Assembly (NCBI RefSeq): GCF_004353825.1
Contig: NZ_SMNA01000003.1
Coordinates: 1 to 64,000 of the forward strand
Source of the DNA: Occultella glacieicola
GTDB taxonomy: Bacteria; Actinomycetota; Actinomycetes; Actinomycetales; Beutenbergiaceae
Length of the DNA stretch: 64,000 bases
Direction: 5' to 3'
Shown piece after piece: positions 33,172-40,586 of the stretch. The notes beneath the pieces are model-generated. The model was given only the letters and a program-made list of their open reading frames with translations, did no database searches and was not told the origin of the DNA. The position numbers and the translations under genes were made by a program. How positions within the stretch are numbered: the first letter of the stretch is position 1; every line of letters begins with the position of its first letter.

Positions 33172-33237
33172 ATGTACCAGACGTCGCGTTCCGCCGCGGC
33201 CGCGCGAGCTATCCGCTCGCCGGCTGCCGCTGCCTGA
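33172..33237 (+). CDS. Alanine-rich leader peptide of an attenuator
   Basis: A 21-codon reading frame whose start MYQTSRS is followed by four Ala codons in a row (33193-33204), another Ala at codon 13, and four more Ala just before the TGA at 33235-33237: nine Ala of 21. It is leaderless (TAAGGT 7 nt upstream) and is followed by mutually exclusive hairpins and then a gene similar to alanyl-tRNA synthetase. This is the architecture of ribosome-mediated attenuation: shortage of charged tRNA-Ala stalls the ribosome on the Ala run. Too short for gene finders. Confidence 0.72.
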   Translation: MYQTSRSAAAARAIRSPAAAA

Positions 33238-33260
33238 CGTCCACCCACGCACACCGGCGA
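33217..33260 (+). promoter_or_regulatory. Predicted antiterminator pairing
   Basis: TCGCCGG (33217-33223), inside the leader peptide gene, is the exact complement of CCGGCGA (33254-33260) in the 5' arm of the terminator. If formed while a ribosome is stalled on the first Ala run, it prevents the terminator. A further 8-bp pairing links 33230-33237 to 33290-33297. Confidence 0.6.
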
Positions 33261-33280
33261 CCGGAAACGGTCCGCCGGTG
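33252..33280 (+). terminator. Attenuator terminator hairpin
   Basis: Twelve base pairs with one bulged G close a GAAA loop: CACCGGCGACCG (33252-33263) with CGGTCCGCCGGTG (33268-33280). It lies 15 nt after the leader stop codon and 62 nt before the AlaRS-like start. There is no U tract. Confidence 0.65.
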
Positions 33281-33342
33281 TCATGCTGTTCAGGCAGTGC
33301 CATCGGGCTCCTTTCCGGTCGTCTCCCGAAAGGACCACTCCC

Positions 33343-34536
33343 TTGAGCCTCGACCAGACCTTCATCGACTTCTTCGTCCAGCACGGTCACATCCCGACCA
33401 CGGGATCCTCGCTGATCCCGCGCCCCGGCGACCCTGTGCTCTTCACGACCGCCGGCATGCATCCGCTGACGCCCTTCCTGGAGGGTGAGCCGCATCCACT
33501 CGGGCGACGGCTCGTCGGGGTCCAGCGATGCCTGCGCACCACCGACCTCGACGAGATCGGCGACCCGACCCACCTCACCGTGTTCGAGATGCTCGGCTCC
33601 TGGTCGCTCGGCGACTACGGCAGCGAGCAGAGCCTGCGCTGGGGATACGAGGTGCTCCGCGACAGGCTGGGCGTCGACCCCGACCGGATGCACGCCACCG
33701 TCTTCGGTGGCAACGACGAGGTCGAGCTCGACCTGGAGTCGCTGGACACCTGGCGCAGCCTCGGCGTCCCGGTCGAGCTGACCACCGAGGACAACTGGTG
33801 GTCGAACGGCCCGGCCGGTCCGTGCGGCCCGGACTCGGAGATCTTCCTGTGGACCGGCGATGGCTCACCGGAGGGCACGCCGACCAGCGACGACCGCTGG
33901 ATCGAGGTGTGGAACCACGTCATGGTGCGCTTCCGTCGGCACCAGGACGGGTCGCTGGAACCGCTGCCGCAACACAACATCGACACCGGCCTCGGCCTGG
34001 AGCGGCTCAGCATGCTGCTCGAGGGCAAGCGGTCCGTCTACGAGACCGAACTGTTCGAGCCATGGATGCGGCTCCTGCCCGAACTGTGGAGGCTGGACGA
34101 GGAGTCCGAGCGGATCGTGATCGACCACCTCCGCTCGAGCATCGTCATCATCGGCGACGGCGTCCGGCCGTCGAACACCGGACGCGGCTACGTGCTGCGC
34201 CGGCTGATCCGGCGGGTGCTGACCCTGCTGTGGCAGGTCGATCGGTCCAGGACGCTCGTCGATCTGCCGCTGGAGGTGGTCGAGCACACGCTGCGACACT
34301 TCCACCAGGATGAGGGCATGACGCTGGTGCAGCAGGTGCTGGTCGACGAGGAGGTCCGGTTCACCGACCTGCTCCAGCGGGGCAGGCGGATCCTCGGCAG
34401 CGACCGCTTCCGGAAGACCCTCGACGAAGAGGACTTCGAGTATCTGCACCAGACCCACGGACTCCCGCGGGAACTCGTCCGATCGCTGATCGCGCAAGAG
34501 AGTGGAGCGTCGGACGCTCCTCTCTCGCTGATCTAG
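33343..34536 (+). CDS. Stand-alone alanyl-tRNA synthetase-like catalytic domain protein
   Basis: A 397-residue protein matching only the N-terminal aminoacylation part of AlaRS (full enzymes about 880 residues). Class II motifs are present: FFVQHGHIPTTGSSL, LFTTAGMHPLTPFLEG, VQRCLRTTDLDEIGD, FEMLGSWSLGDY, WSNGPAGPCGPDSEI, HNIDTGLGLERLSML and the tRNA-side RPSNTGRGYVLRRLIRR. Editing and C-Ala domains are missing. Start TTG 33343 follows AAGGA with 8 nt spacing. The upstream alanine attenuator argues that expression answers to alanyl-tRNA level. It may charge tRNA-Ala, activate alanine for another acceptor, or give resistance to an AlaRS inhibitor. Confidence 0.85.
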   Translation: MSLDQTFIDFFVQHGHIPTTGSSLIPRPGDPVLFTTAGMHPLTPFLEGEPHPLGRRLVGVQRCLRTTDLDEIGDPTHLTVFEMLGSWSLGDYGSEQSLRWGYEVLRDRLGVDPDRMHATVFGGNDEVELDLESLDTWRSLGVPVELTTEDNWWSNGPAGPCGPDSEIFLWTGDGSPEGTPTSDDRWIEVWNHVMVRFRRHQDGSLEPLPQHNIDTGLGLERLSMLLEGKRSVYETELFEPWMRLLPELWRLDEESERIVIDHLRSSIVIIGDGVRPSNTGRGYVLRRLIRRVLTLLWQVDRSRTLVDLPLEVVEHTLRHFHQDEGMTLVQQVLVDEEVRFTDLLQRGRRILGSDRFRKTLDEEDFEYLHQTHGLPRELVRSLIAQESGASDAPLSLI

Positions 34537-34547
34537 TACCCGGCGGG

Positions 34548-34579
34548 CTGATCTCGCCCACGCGCAGGGGCGAGATCAG
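34548..34579. terminator. Bidirectional terminator between the AlaRS-like gene and rsmD
   Basis: A perfect 12-bp stem, CTGATCTCGCCC and GGGCGAGATCAG with an 8-nt loop, sits between two convergent genes. Confidence 0.8.
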
Positions 34580-34595
34580 CCACGCAGGTGCGATC

Positions 34596-35162
34596 TCACC
34601 GGGGGTCGCCGGCGGTGGTCGCGAACCACAGCGTCGTGTCGCCGTAGGTCTTCTCGCCGTCCGGGGTCAGCCCGTCCGGCCAGACGGGCTCCCCTGACCG
34701 GCCGGCCCGTTCGACCACGACCACGGCGCCCGGAGCGAGCCAACCCGGAAGCACCAGCGCAGCCAGCACCTCGTCGAGGCCGCCGAGGTCGTAGGGAGGG
34801 TCCGCCAGCACGAGGTCGAAGGGGCCGCCGGGCGGGTCGCCGCCGAGGTAACGCTCCGCTCGGGTCGCGACCACCCGGACCCGGTCCGCGAGGCCCACCT
34901 GCGCGGCATTGGCCCGGCACAGTGCGGCGGCGGCCTTCGCCGCCTCGACCGCGACCACCTCGGCGGCGCCGCGGCTCGCGGCCTCCAGCCCGAGCGCACC
35001 GGAGCCGGCGTACAGGTCGAGCACCCGGGCCCCGCGGACCACGCCGAGATGGTCGAGCCGGGAGAACAGGGCCTCCCTGACCCGTTCGCTGGTGGGCCGG
35101 GTCCCGGCCGGCGGCACCTTGAGGGTCCGGCCGCCCGCGGAGCCGGCGACGATCCTGGTCAC
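34596..35162 (-). CDS. rsmD: 16S rRNA (guanine(966)-N(2))-methyltransferase
   Basis: A 188-residue Rossmann methyltransferase modifying G966 of 16S rRNA. Seen are RIVAGSAGGRTLKVPPAGTRPT, the SAM site VLDLYAGSGALGLEAASRGA and the catalytic DLVLADPPYDL. GTG 35162 overlaps the stop of the upstream membrane gene (GTGA); the open frame running to 36917 is an out-of-frame read-through of that gene and is rejected. It lies in its usual place downstream of recG, though two ABC genes stand between and coaD has moved 10 kb. Confidence 0.93.
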   Translation of the reverse strand: MTRIVAGSAGGRTLKVPPAGTRPTSERVREALFSRLDHLGVVRGARVLDLYAGSGALGLEAASRGAAEVVAVEAAKAAAALCRANAAQVGLADRVRVVATRAERYLGGDPPGGPFDLVLADPPYDLGGLDEVLAALVLPGWLAPGAVVVVERAGRSGEPVWPDGLTPDGEKTYGDTTLWFATTAGDPR

Positions 35163-36784
35163 CGCGGTCCCGCGGCCTTCTGCGCCTCGGTCGCCCGCTC
35201 CATCATCGAGGGCTTCTTCTCGTCCTTGACATGGGTCGCGATCGCGAACGCGATGGCCGAGGTTGCGGCCTGCAGCCACACGAGCACGAACGTGGGGCCG
35301 AACGCGATCAAGGCGATGAGGGTCGGGATCAGGCAGATCACCACGAGGTCGGGGCCGCGGGCGAAGGCCAGCAGCACCCCGGGCGGCACCGGACCCATCG
35401 GGCCCGTCACCAGTGGCTTGGTCCAGTCCGGCGGCTTCCGGTACGCCGCCCGGACCACACCGGCGGCGAAGGTGGGGGCGGCGATCACGCCGAGCGCGAT
35501 CCAGCCGGGCAGGTTGCCATGGGTGGCGCCCCAGACTGCGAACACCCCGGCGGACCAGAGCACCATGATGACGCCCGGCAGAATGATCCGGACCCGGCGC
35601 ACGTCGAACGCGGAGATCGGGAAGAACCGGTCCAGCACCGGCGCCATCTCGGCGCGGCGGGCGCTCTCGGCGGTGGCCATCGCGGCCAGGTACCCGCCGA
35701 GGAGCAGGGTCGTCACGTTGACCCAGGTCGGCCAGCCGGCGAGCAGCGCCATCAGGGCCAGGGAAGCCGCGACCACGATCTGGATGAGGTGACGCGGTGA
35801 CCGGGACAGCACCAGGGCGTCGCCGGTGACGATCGCACTCACGGGGCCACGGACCCAGGCCATACGAGCCGACCGGCGGCGCTGGTCCGGAGCGGTGCTC
35901 CCGCTCAGCGCCCGGCCGAGTTCCCGGGTGTCCATCGAGGTCACCGCACCGGCGGCGTAGGCCGAGACCGCGCCCCGGGCCCGCAGTTCCCGGCCGGAGA
36001 TCGCGTTCAGGCCGGTGTCCACCCGGACCAACAGGGCCACCACCAGAACGGCAAGCACGGCGATCGCGACCACGGCCACCGTGCCGGTCGGCATCATCAG
36101 CGGCGGCGGACGCACGAACACCACGGCCAGTCCGAGGACCGGCCCGGCGGCCATCAGGATGTCGCCGATCAGCGCGGCCGGGCGCACCCGCCGGGCCCGC
36201 TTGTTGCCGAGCTGTACCTGCCCGGCCGCGGCGGCGAGCGCGAGCGCGGCTCCACCCAGGGTGCTGAGGACGACGATCGAACCGAGCGCCGGTCCCGGCT
36301 CCCCGAGCGCCAGGAACCCGATCAGGAGCCCACCGGCGGCGCCGACCGCGGCGCCCATGATCGGCACCAGCACCGACCGGGGGCGCAGCAGTCCCCGGCG
36401 GTCCGCCGGCGTCGGTAGCCACCAGACGGCCTGACCGCCGCCCATTCCGACCGGGCCGATCCGACCCGCGAGCCCCACGATCGCCCCGGCCACGATGAGG
36501 GTGGTGACCACGGCGAGCCAGGTCGGATCGAGCGTGTGCACCTCCGGGCCGGGGGTGAGGGTGGCGTTCAGGCCCTGCACCGCACCGAGCGCGATCGCCA
36601 GGGCGATGGCGGCGCTGAACACCACCGAGTAGACCTCCGAGATGACCTCGAAGTAGCTCCCACCGGTGTGCGCGTCGGTCGCGTCCCGGGTCAGCGAGCG
36701 CAGCTGCCGGCCATTCGGCCAGGCGTCGTCGTCGCCCCGAGGGTCCTCGACCGGCCGGGTCTCGTCGGCGTCCGTGGTGCTCAC
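35159..36784 (-). CDS. DUF6297-type ABC transporter membrane protein
   Basis: A 541-residue multi-pass protein with about 12 hydrophobic segments (for example FSAAIALAIALGAVQGL, LAVVTTLIVAGAIVGLAG, SVLVPIMGAAVGAAGGLLIGF) and a central soluble loop with TSMDTRELGRALSGS. It matches the DUF6297 style of actinobacterial permeases. GTG 36784 overlaps the ATPase stop by 4 nt, so the two make one transporter. Substrate unknown. The gene pair sits between recG and rsmD in several actinobacteria, which suggests a housekeeping envelope or export role rather than a specialised one. Confidence 0.8.
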   Translation of the reverse strand: MSTTDADETRPVEDPRGDDDAWPNGRQLRSLTRDATDAHTGGSYFEVISEVYSVVFSAAIALAIALGAVQGLNATLTPGPEVHTLDPTWLAVVTTLIVAGAIVGLAGRIGPVGMGGGQAVWWLPTPADRRGLLRPRSVLVPIMGAAVGAAGGLLIGFLALGEPGPALGSIVVLSTLGGAALALAAAAGQVQLGNKRARRVRPAALIGDILMAAGPVLGLAVVFVRPPPLMMPTGTVAVVAIAVLAVLVVALLVRVDTGLNAISGRELRARGAVSAYAAGAVTSMDTRELGRALSGSTAPDQRRRSARMAWVRGPVSAIVTGDALVLSRSPRHLIQIVVAASLALMALLAGWPTWVNVTTLLLGGYLAAMATAESARRAEMAPVLDRFFPISAFDVRRVRIILPGVIMVLWSAGVFAVWGATHGNLPGWIALGVIAAPTFAAGVVRAAYRKPPDWTKPLVTGPMGPVPPGVLLAFARGPDLVVICLIPTLIALIAFGPTFVLVWLQAATSAIAFAIATHVKDEKKPSMMERATEAQKAAGPR

Positions 36785-37488
36785 ATCGCCTCGATCGCCT
36801 GGGCTGCCACCTCGGGGCTGACCACCCGGACCTCGTCCTCGCCGAGCAGCACCGCTCGGGTGGCCACCACCCGGACCAGCACCGGGTCGTGGGTGGCCAT
36901 GACCACGCCACCGCCACTCTTGCGCTCGGCGGCGAGCCGCTCCGCCAGCCGGTCCCGCATCCCGGAGTCCAGCCGCTGCTCGGGTTCGTCCAGGACCATC
37001 AGCCGCCGCGGCCGCACGAACGCCGAGGCGAGCAGCAGCCGGCGCCGCTGGCCCGAGGACAGTGCGGTCGGGGCGGCCTGCTGGCGGGCGGTGAGGCCGA
37101 ACTCCTCGATGATCTCGGTGACCAGCTCGGACACGCGTTCCATGCCGTGCCCTCGGGCGGTCAGCAGGAGGTGCTCGCGGACGGTGAGGGCCGGCAGGTA
37201 GGAGTCCTCGTCGAGCACGATCGCGACGTCCGCCCGGAACCGGCGGGCCCGCTCGTCGACGGGCCGCCCGAAAACGTCGATCTGGCCGCCGAGGACGTCG
37301 AGGAGGCCGGCGACGGCGCGCAGGAACGTCGACTTGCCGGTGCCGTTCGCGCCCACCACGGCCAGGCCCTCGCCTGGCTTCATGTTCACCGTGATCGGCG
37401 GGCACACGGCGCTGGCGATGTCCGAGCCGTAGCCGACGCTGACCTTGTCCGCACGGATCATGGGGGCGGTCGTCTGCTTCTTAGCCAC
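36781..37488 (-). CDS. ABC transporter ATP-binding protein
   Basis: A 235-residue nucleotide-binding domain: Walker A VVGANGTGKSTFLRAVAGLL, Q-loop region, ABC signature ALSSGQRRRLLLASA, Walker B RLMVLDEPEQRLD and switch His in VMATHD. The Q-loop is unusual, DVAIVLDEDSY, with no Gln at the normal place. It powers the membrane protein encoded directly downstream. The start MAKKQTTAPM is 45 bp after the recG stop, so both may be transcribed with recG. Confidence 0.88.
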   Translation of the reverse strand: MAKKQTTAPMIRADKVSVGYGSDIASAVCPPITVNMKPGEGLAVVGANGTGKSTFLRAVAGLLDVLGGQIDVFGRPVDERARRFRADVAIVLDEDSYLPALTVREHLLLTARGHGMERVSELVTEIIEEFGLTARQQAAPTALSSGQRRRLLLASAFVRPRRLMVLDEPEQRLDSGMRDRLAERLAAERKSGGGVVMATHDPVLVRVVATRAVLLGEDEVRVVSPEVAAQAIEAM

Positions 37489-37533
37489 GTTCGGGAGACT
37501 CCAGGGGTTTCGGGCACTCGGGTGGTCGGGCGG

Positions 37534-39735
37534 TCAGGCGCGATCGAGGAACTCCTCGTGGTCCGGGTCGACCAGCTGGGTGATCGCGACCAGCAGGTCC
37601 GGATGGTGCACCAGGTTCGGATCCTCGGCGATGAGCCTACGCGCGTCCTCGCGGGCCTCGGAGATGACCGCCCTGTCGGTGAGTACCCGGAGCAGCTTGA
37701 GCGAGTTGCCGCGACCGGACTGGGCCGCGCCGAGGACGTCCCCCTCGCGGCGCTGCTCGAGATCCTTCTCGGCGAGCACGAACCCGTCGGTGGTCTCGGT
37801 CAGGATCTTCAGTCGCGCCAGCGCCGGGGTGTCCTCGCCGGCTCCGGTGACCAGCAGACAGGTGCCCGGAGCGCGTCCCCGGCCCACCCGGCCGCGGAGC
37901 TGGTGCAACTGGGACAGGCCGAACCGGTCCGCGTCCATGACCACCATCACGGACGCCTCGGGCACGTCCACCCCGACCTCGATCACGGTGGTGGTGACCA
38001 GCACCGGCGTGCGGCCCGCGGCGAACGCGTCCATGACGGCGTCCTTCTCCTCGCTCGGCAGCCGGCCGTGCATCACGCCGACGGCGATCCCGGCCAGCAC
38101 AGGCTCGGCCTCGAGCAGCTCGGCGACCTCCTCGACCGTGGCCAGCGGCCGCTTGTCGTCCGGCGCGTCGAGCAGGTCGGCGCCGTCGTCCCCTCCGTTC
38201 GTGGTGATCCGGGGCGCCACCACGTAGGCCCGCTCCCCGCGGGCGACGGCCTCGGCGACCAGGTGCCAGGCGCGGGCGATCCACGTGGGCCGGTCCACCG
38301 GCACCAGGTGGGTGGTGATCGGTGACCGCCCGGCCGGCACCTCCCGCAGCGTGGACACCTCCACGTCCCCGAAGAACGTCATGGCCACCGACCGTGGGAT
38401 CGGCGTGGCGGTCATGTACAGCTGGTGCGGCATGGTCCGGCCCTTGGCCCGCAGCGCGTCCCGCTGCTCCACCCCGAACCGGTGCTGCTCGTCGATCACA
38501 GTGAGGGCGAGGTCGGCGAACTGGACCTTCTCGTTCAGCAGGGAGTGCGTGCCGATGACGATCCCGGCCGCCCCGGAGGCCGCGTCCGCGAGCGCCTGCC
38601 GCCGTTGGGACGCGCTCAGCGACCCGGTCAGCAGCGCGATCCGGGTGCCGTCGGTGGCGCCGCCGAGCATGCCGGCCTCCCCGAGCGGGCCGAGCAGGTT
38701 GCGTATCGAGCGGGCGTGCTGCTGGGCGAGGACCTCGGTGGGGGCGAGCAGGGCGGCCTGGCCGCCGGCGTCGATGACCTGCATCATGGCGCGCAGCGCC
38801 ACCACCGTCTTACCCGATCCGACCTCGCCCTGCAGGAGCCGCTGCATCGGGTTCGGCGCCGCGAGGTCCGCGGAGATCTCCGCGCTCACCTCCAGCTGAC
38901 CGGCGGTGAGCGCGAACGGGAGCTGCACGTCCAGCGCGTCCAGCAGGGCGCCGGGGCGCGGCGGTCTCGGCGTCGCCTCATAGGCGGCGATGTCCGCCCG
39001 CCGGCGGGCCAGGGCGGTCTGCAACAGGAACGCCTCGGTGTAGCGGAACCGGTGCTGGGCCCGCCGGTAGTCGGCCTCGGAGTGCGGCCGGTGGATCATC
39101 CGCATCGCCTGGGTCGCGTCCAGCATGCCGCGCCGCTCGACGATCTCGGCCGGCACCGGGTCGCTGACCTCACCGTCGTGCAGCGGGTCCACGACCATCC
39201 GCATGGCCCGGCGGATCAGCAGGGAACTGACCTTCGCCGTGGCCGGGTAGACGGGCACGGGCCGCTCCGCCTCGTGGGCGGCGCGCAGATCGTCGAGCGG
39301 ATCGGCCTCGTCGAACGGCTCGAACTCGGGGTGCTTGAGCTGGATCGTGCCGTTGAAGTTCTCGACCTGCCCGGAGAATATCGCCGAGGTGCCGACCGTC
39401 AGCGCGTGGGCCAGGCCGTGCACGGTGCCCTGGTGGCGGGCGAAGAAGCGCATCGGCAGCCGGGTGCGGCCGTCGCTGACGGTCACGTCCACGAGCGTCA
39501 TCGTCCCGTTCCGGGCGCGGCGTGAGGTGAAGTCCACGACCTCTGCGGCGACCGTGACGTTCTCCCCCACTCGCAGCTCGGACAGTTTCGTGTACTCGCC
39601 GCGCTTGAGGTAGCGCCTCGGGAAGTGGAAGAGGAGGCCGCGCTGGTCGGTGATGCCGAGGGTGAGCAGCGCCTTGGCAGCACCCGGACCGACCAGGCGG
39701 CTGAACTCCTTGGTCGGCGTCGGCTTCTCGGCCAT
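37534..39735 (-). CDS. recG: ATP-dependent DNA helicase RecG
   Basis: A 733-residue superfamily 2 helicase that regresses stalled forks and processes Holliday junctions. Order: N-terminal wedge/OB domain (LLFHFPRRYLKRGEYTKL), Walker A GEVGSGKTVVALRAMMQ, DEAD-box variant VIDEQHRFGVEQR, TATPIPRSVAMTFFGDVEVS cut at the family limit, and the C-terminal helicase domain ending in TRG and RGNSLKLLRVLTD. Length is right for the family. No DAK-phosphatase gene precedes it, although that is common in related genomes. Confidence 0.95.
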   Translation of the reverse strand: MAEKPTPTKEFSRLVGPGAAKALLTLGITDQRGLLFHFPRRYLKRGEYTKLSELRVGENVTVAAEVVDFTSRRARNGTMTLVDVTVSDGRTRLPMRFFARHQGTVHGLAHALTVGTSAIFSGQVENFNGTIQLKHPEFEPFDEADPLDDLRAAHEAERPVPVYPATAKVSSLLIRRAMRMVVDPLHDGEVSDPVPAEIVERRGMLDATQAMRMIHRPHSEADYRRAQHRFRYTEAFLLQTALARRRADIAAYEATPRPPRPGALLDALDVQLPFALTAGQLEVSAEISADLAAPNPMQRLLQGEVGSGKTVVALRAMMQVIDAGGQAALLAPTEVLAQQHARSIRNLLGPLGEAGMLGGATDGTRIALLTGSLSASQRRQALADAASGAAGIVIGTHSLLNEKVQFADLALTVIDEQHRFGVEQRDALRAKGRTMPHQLYMTATPIPRSVAMTFFGDVEVSTLREVPAGRSPITTHLVPVDRPTWIARAWHLVAEAVARGERAYVVAPRITTNGGDDGADLLDAPDDKRPLATVEEVAELLEAEPVLAGIAVGVMHGRLPSEEKDAVMDAFAAGRTPVLVTTTVIEVGVDVPEASVMVVMDADRFGLSQLHQLRGRVGRGRAPGTCLLVTGAGEDTPALARLKILTETTDGFVLAEKDLEQRREGDVLGAAQSGRGNSLKLLRVLTDRAVISEAREDARRLIAEDPNLVHHPDLLVAITQLVDPDHEEFLDRA

Positions 39736-40165
39736 CTACATCCCTCCGCCGCGATGGTATCGGGACCGGCCGACAGCGCCGCGACGGCGCACCCCAGGCC
39801 CACCCTCCTCCTCGCTCGCCCCAGGACCGCGACACCGTAACGGTGCGACAACGACGCGCCCGACACGTCGCGATCACACCACAAGGGACCCGAACGGGCG
39901 GGCACCGGCCGAGGATGAAGCGGGGTGTGGCGCTGCGAGCGCGCACCACACCCCCCTATCGGGCCGAACGCACCCAGCGCCCACAACGGGTCTGATCGTG
40001 CACAGCACGCCAGAGACACTCGCTGACCCGCACCAACGCGCTGACACCACATCCATGACGCACACCCACACAGGGCCCCACGCACACCGACCGGGCCGGA
40101 ACCCGGCCCCGCCTCGAGGTGAGAGGATGTGGCCAAGCCCACGCACCGCCGTCGGGCCCCAGGGT
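39736..40165. other. Long gene-free region between recG and the rpmB promoter
   Basis: No coding frame with plausible composition, tRNA or known RNA is seen. A strong hairpin occurs at 39922-39954. Confidence 0.5.
39922..39954. terminator. Orphan hairpin between recG and rpmB
   Basis: GGGGTGTGG (39922-39930) pairs perfectly with CCACACCCC (39946-39954) around a GC-rich loop that can pair further. It could end an unannotated transcript from either side. No gene ends here. Confidence 0.45.
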
Positions 40166-40195
40166 TTGGGCCACGGGCCCGGCGTGGAGTACTCT
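40166..40195 (+). promoter_or_regulatory. rpmB: Promoter of rpmB
   Basis: TTGGGC (40166-40171) and TACTCT (40190-40195), 18 bp apart, lie 116 bp before the GTG. The long leader contains GGTTGCCCAACC, a small inverted repeat. Confidence 0.45.
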
Positions 40196-40311
40196 GGACC
40201 GGTTGCCCAACCATGGGCACGGTCCGGCGGGCGGTTTGCGCCACGGCCGACCCCCACGAACTGCGCCGCTCCACCCTGTGGCGAGCACCCGAACCTAAGA
40301 GGAGACACACC

Positions 40312-40503
40312 GTGGCTGCTACGTGTGACGTCTGCGCCAAGGCCCCCAGCTTCGGCCACAGCATCTCGCACTCCCACCGACGCACCAAGCGTCGCTGGAA
40401 CCCGAACATCCAGAAGGTCCGCACCGTCGTGAACGGCACGCCCAAGCGCGTGAACGTGTGCACCTCCTGCCTCAAGGCGGGCAAGGTCGTCCGCGCCAGC
40501 TGA
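40312..40503 (+). CDS. rpmB: 50S ribosomal protein L28, zinc-binding form
   Basis: A 63-residue large-subunit protein: [20 protein letters not shown], then [15 protein letters not shown] and [13 protein letters not shown]. Two CxxC pairs mark the zinc-binding (C+) type. GTG 40312 follows AGAGGAG at ideal distance; the frame is open upstream to 40129 but with no homology. It is monocistronic, with its own promoter and a strong terminator. The C+ form is often replaced by a C- paralog under zinc limitation; none is in view. Confidence 0.95.
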   Translation: MAATCDVCAKAPSFGHSISHSHRRTKRRWNPNIQKVRTVVNGTPKRVNVCTSCLKAGKVVRAS

Positions 40504-40517
40504 GGCCGACAGACTCC

Positions 40518-40550
40518 GAGAGCCGTCCACCGTCGAGGTGGGCGGCTCTC
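40518..40550 (+). terminator. rpmB: Terminator of rpmB
   Basis: A 14-bp stem with one G-T pair, GAGAGCCGTCCACC and GGTGGGCGGCTCTC around a 5-nt loop, starts 14 bp after the stop codon. Confidence 0.8.
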
Positions 40551-40586
40551 GTGCGTTCGGGACCGGGCCCGACGGCGGAACGTGGG

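Noticed and set aside
33101-33343. T-box riboswitch before the AlaRS-like gene
   Set aside because: No T-box sequence or stem I specifier arrangement was seen; the Ala-rich frame explains the hairpins better.
34596-36917. 773-codon frame joining rsmD to upstream sequence
   Set aside because: Only the last 188 codons are rsmD; the rest is an out-of-frame reading of the DUF6297 gene.
35159-37405. 748-codon frame extending the DUF6297 gene upstream
   Set aside because: The upstream part is the ABC ATPase gene in the wrong frame; the GTGA start at 36784 fits the operon.
39736-40165. tRNA or known structured RNA in the recG-rpmB gap
   Set aside because: No cloverleaf, TTCGA arm or CCA-proximal acceptor pairing could be made.
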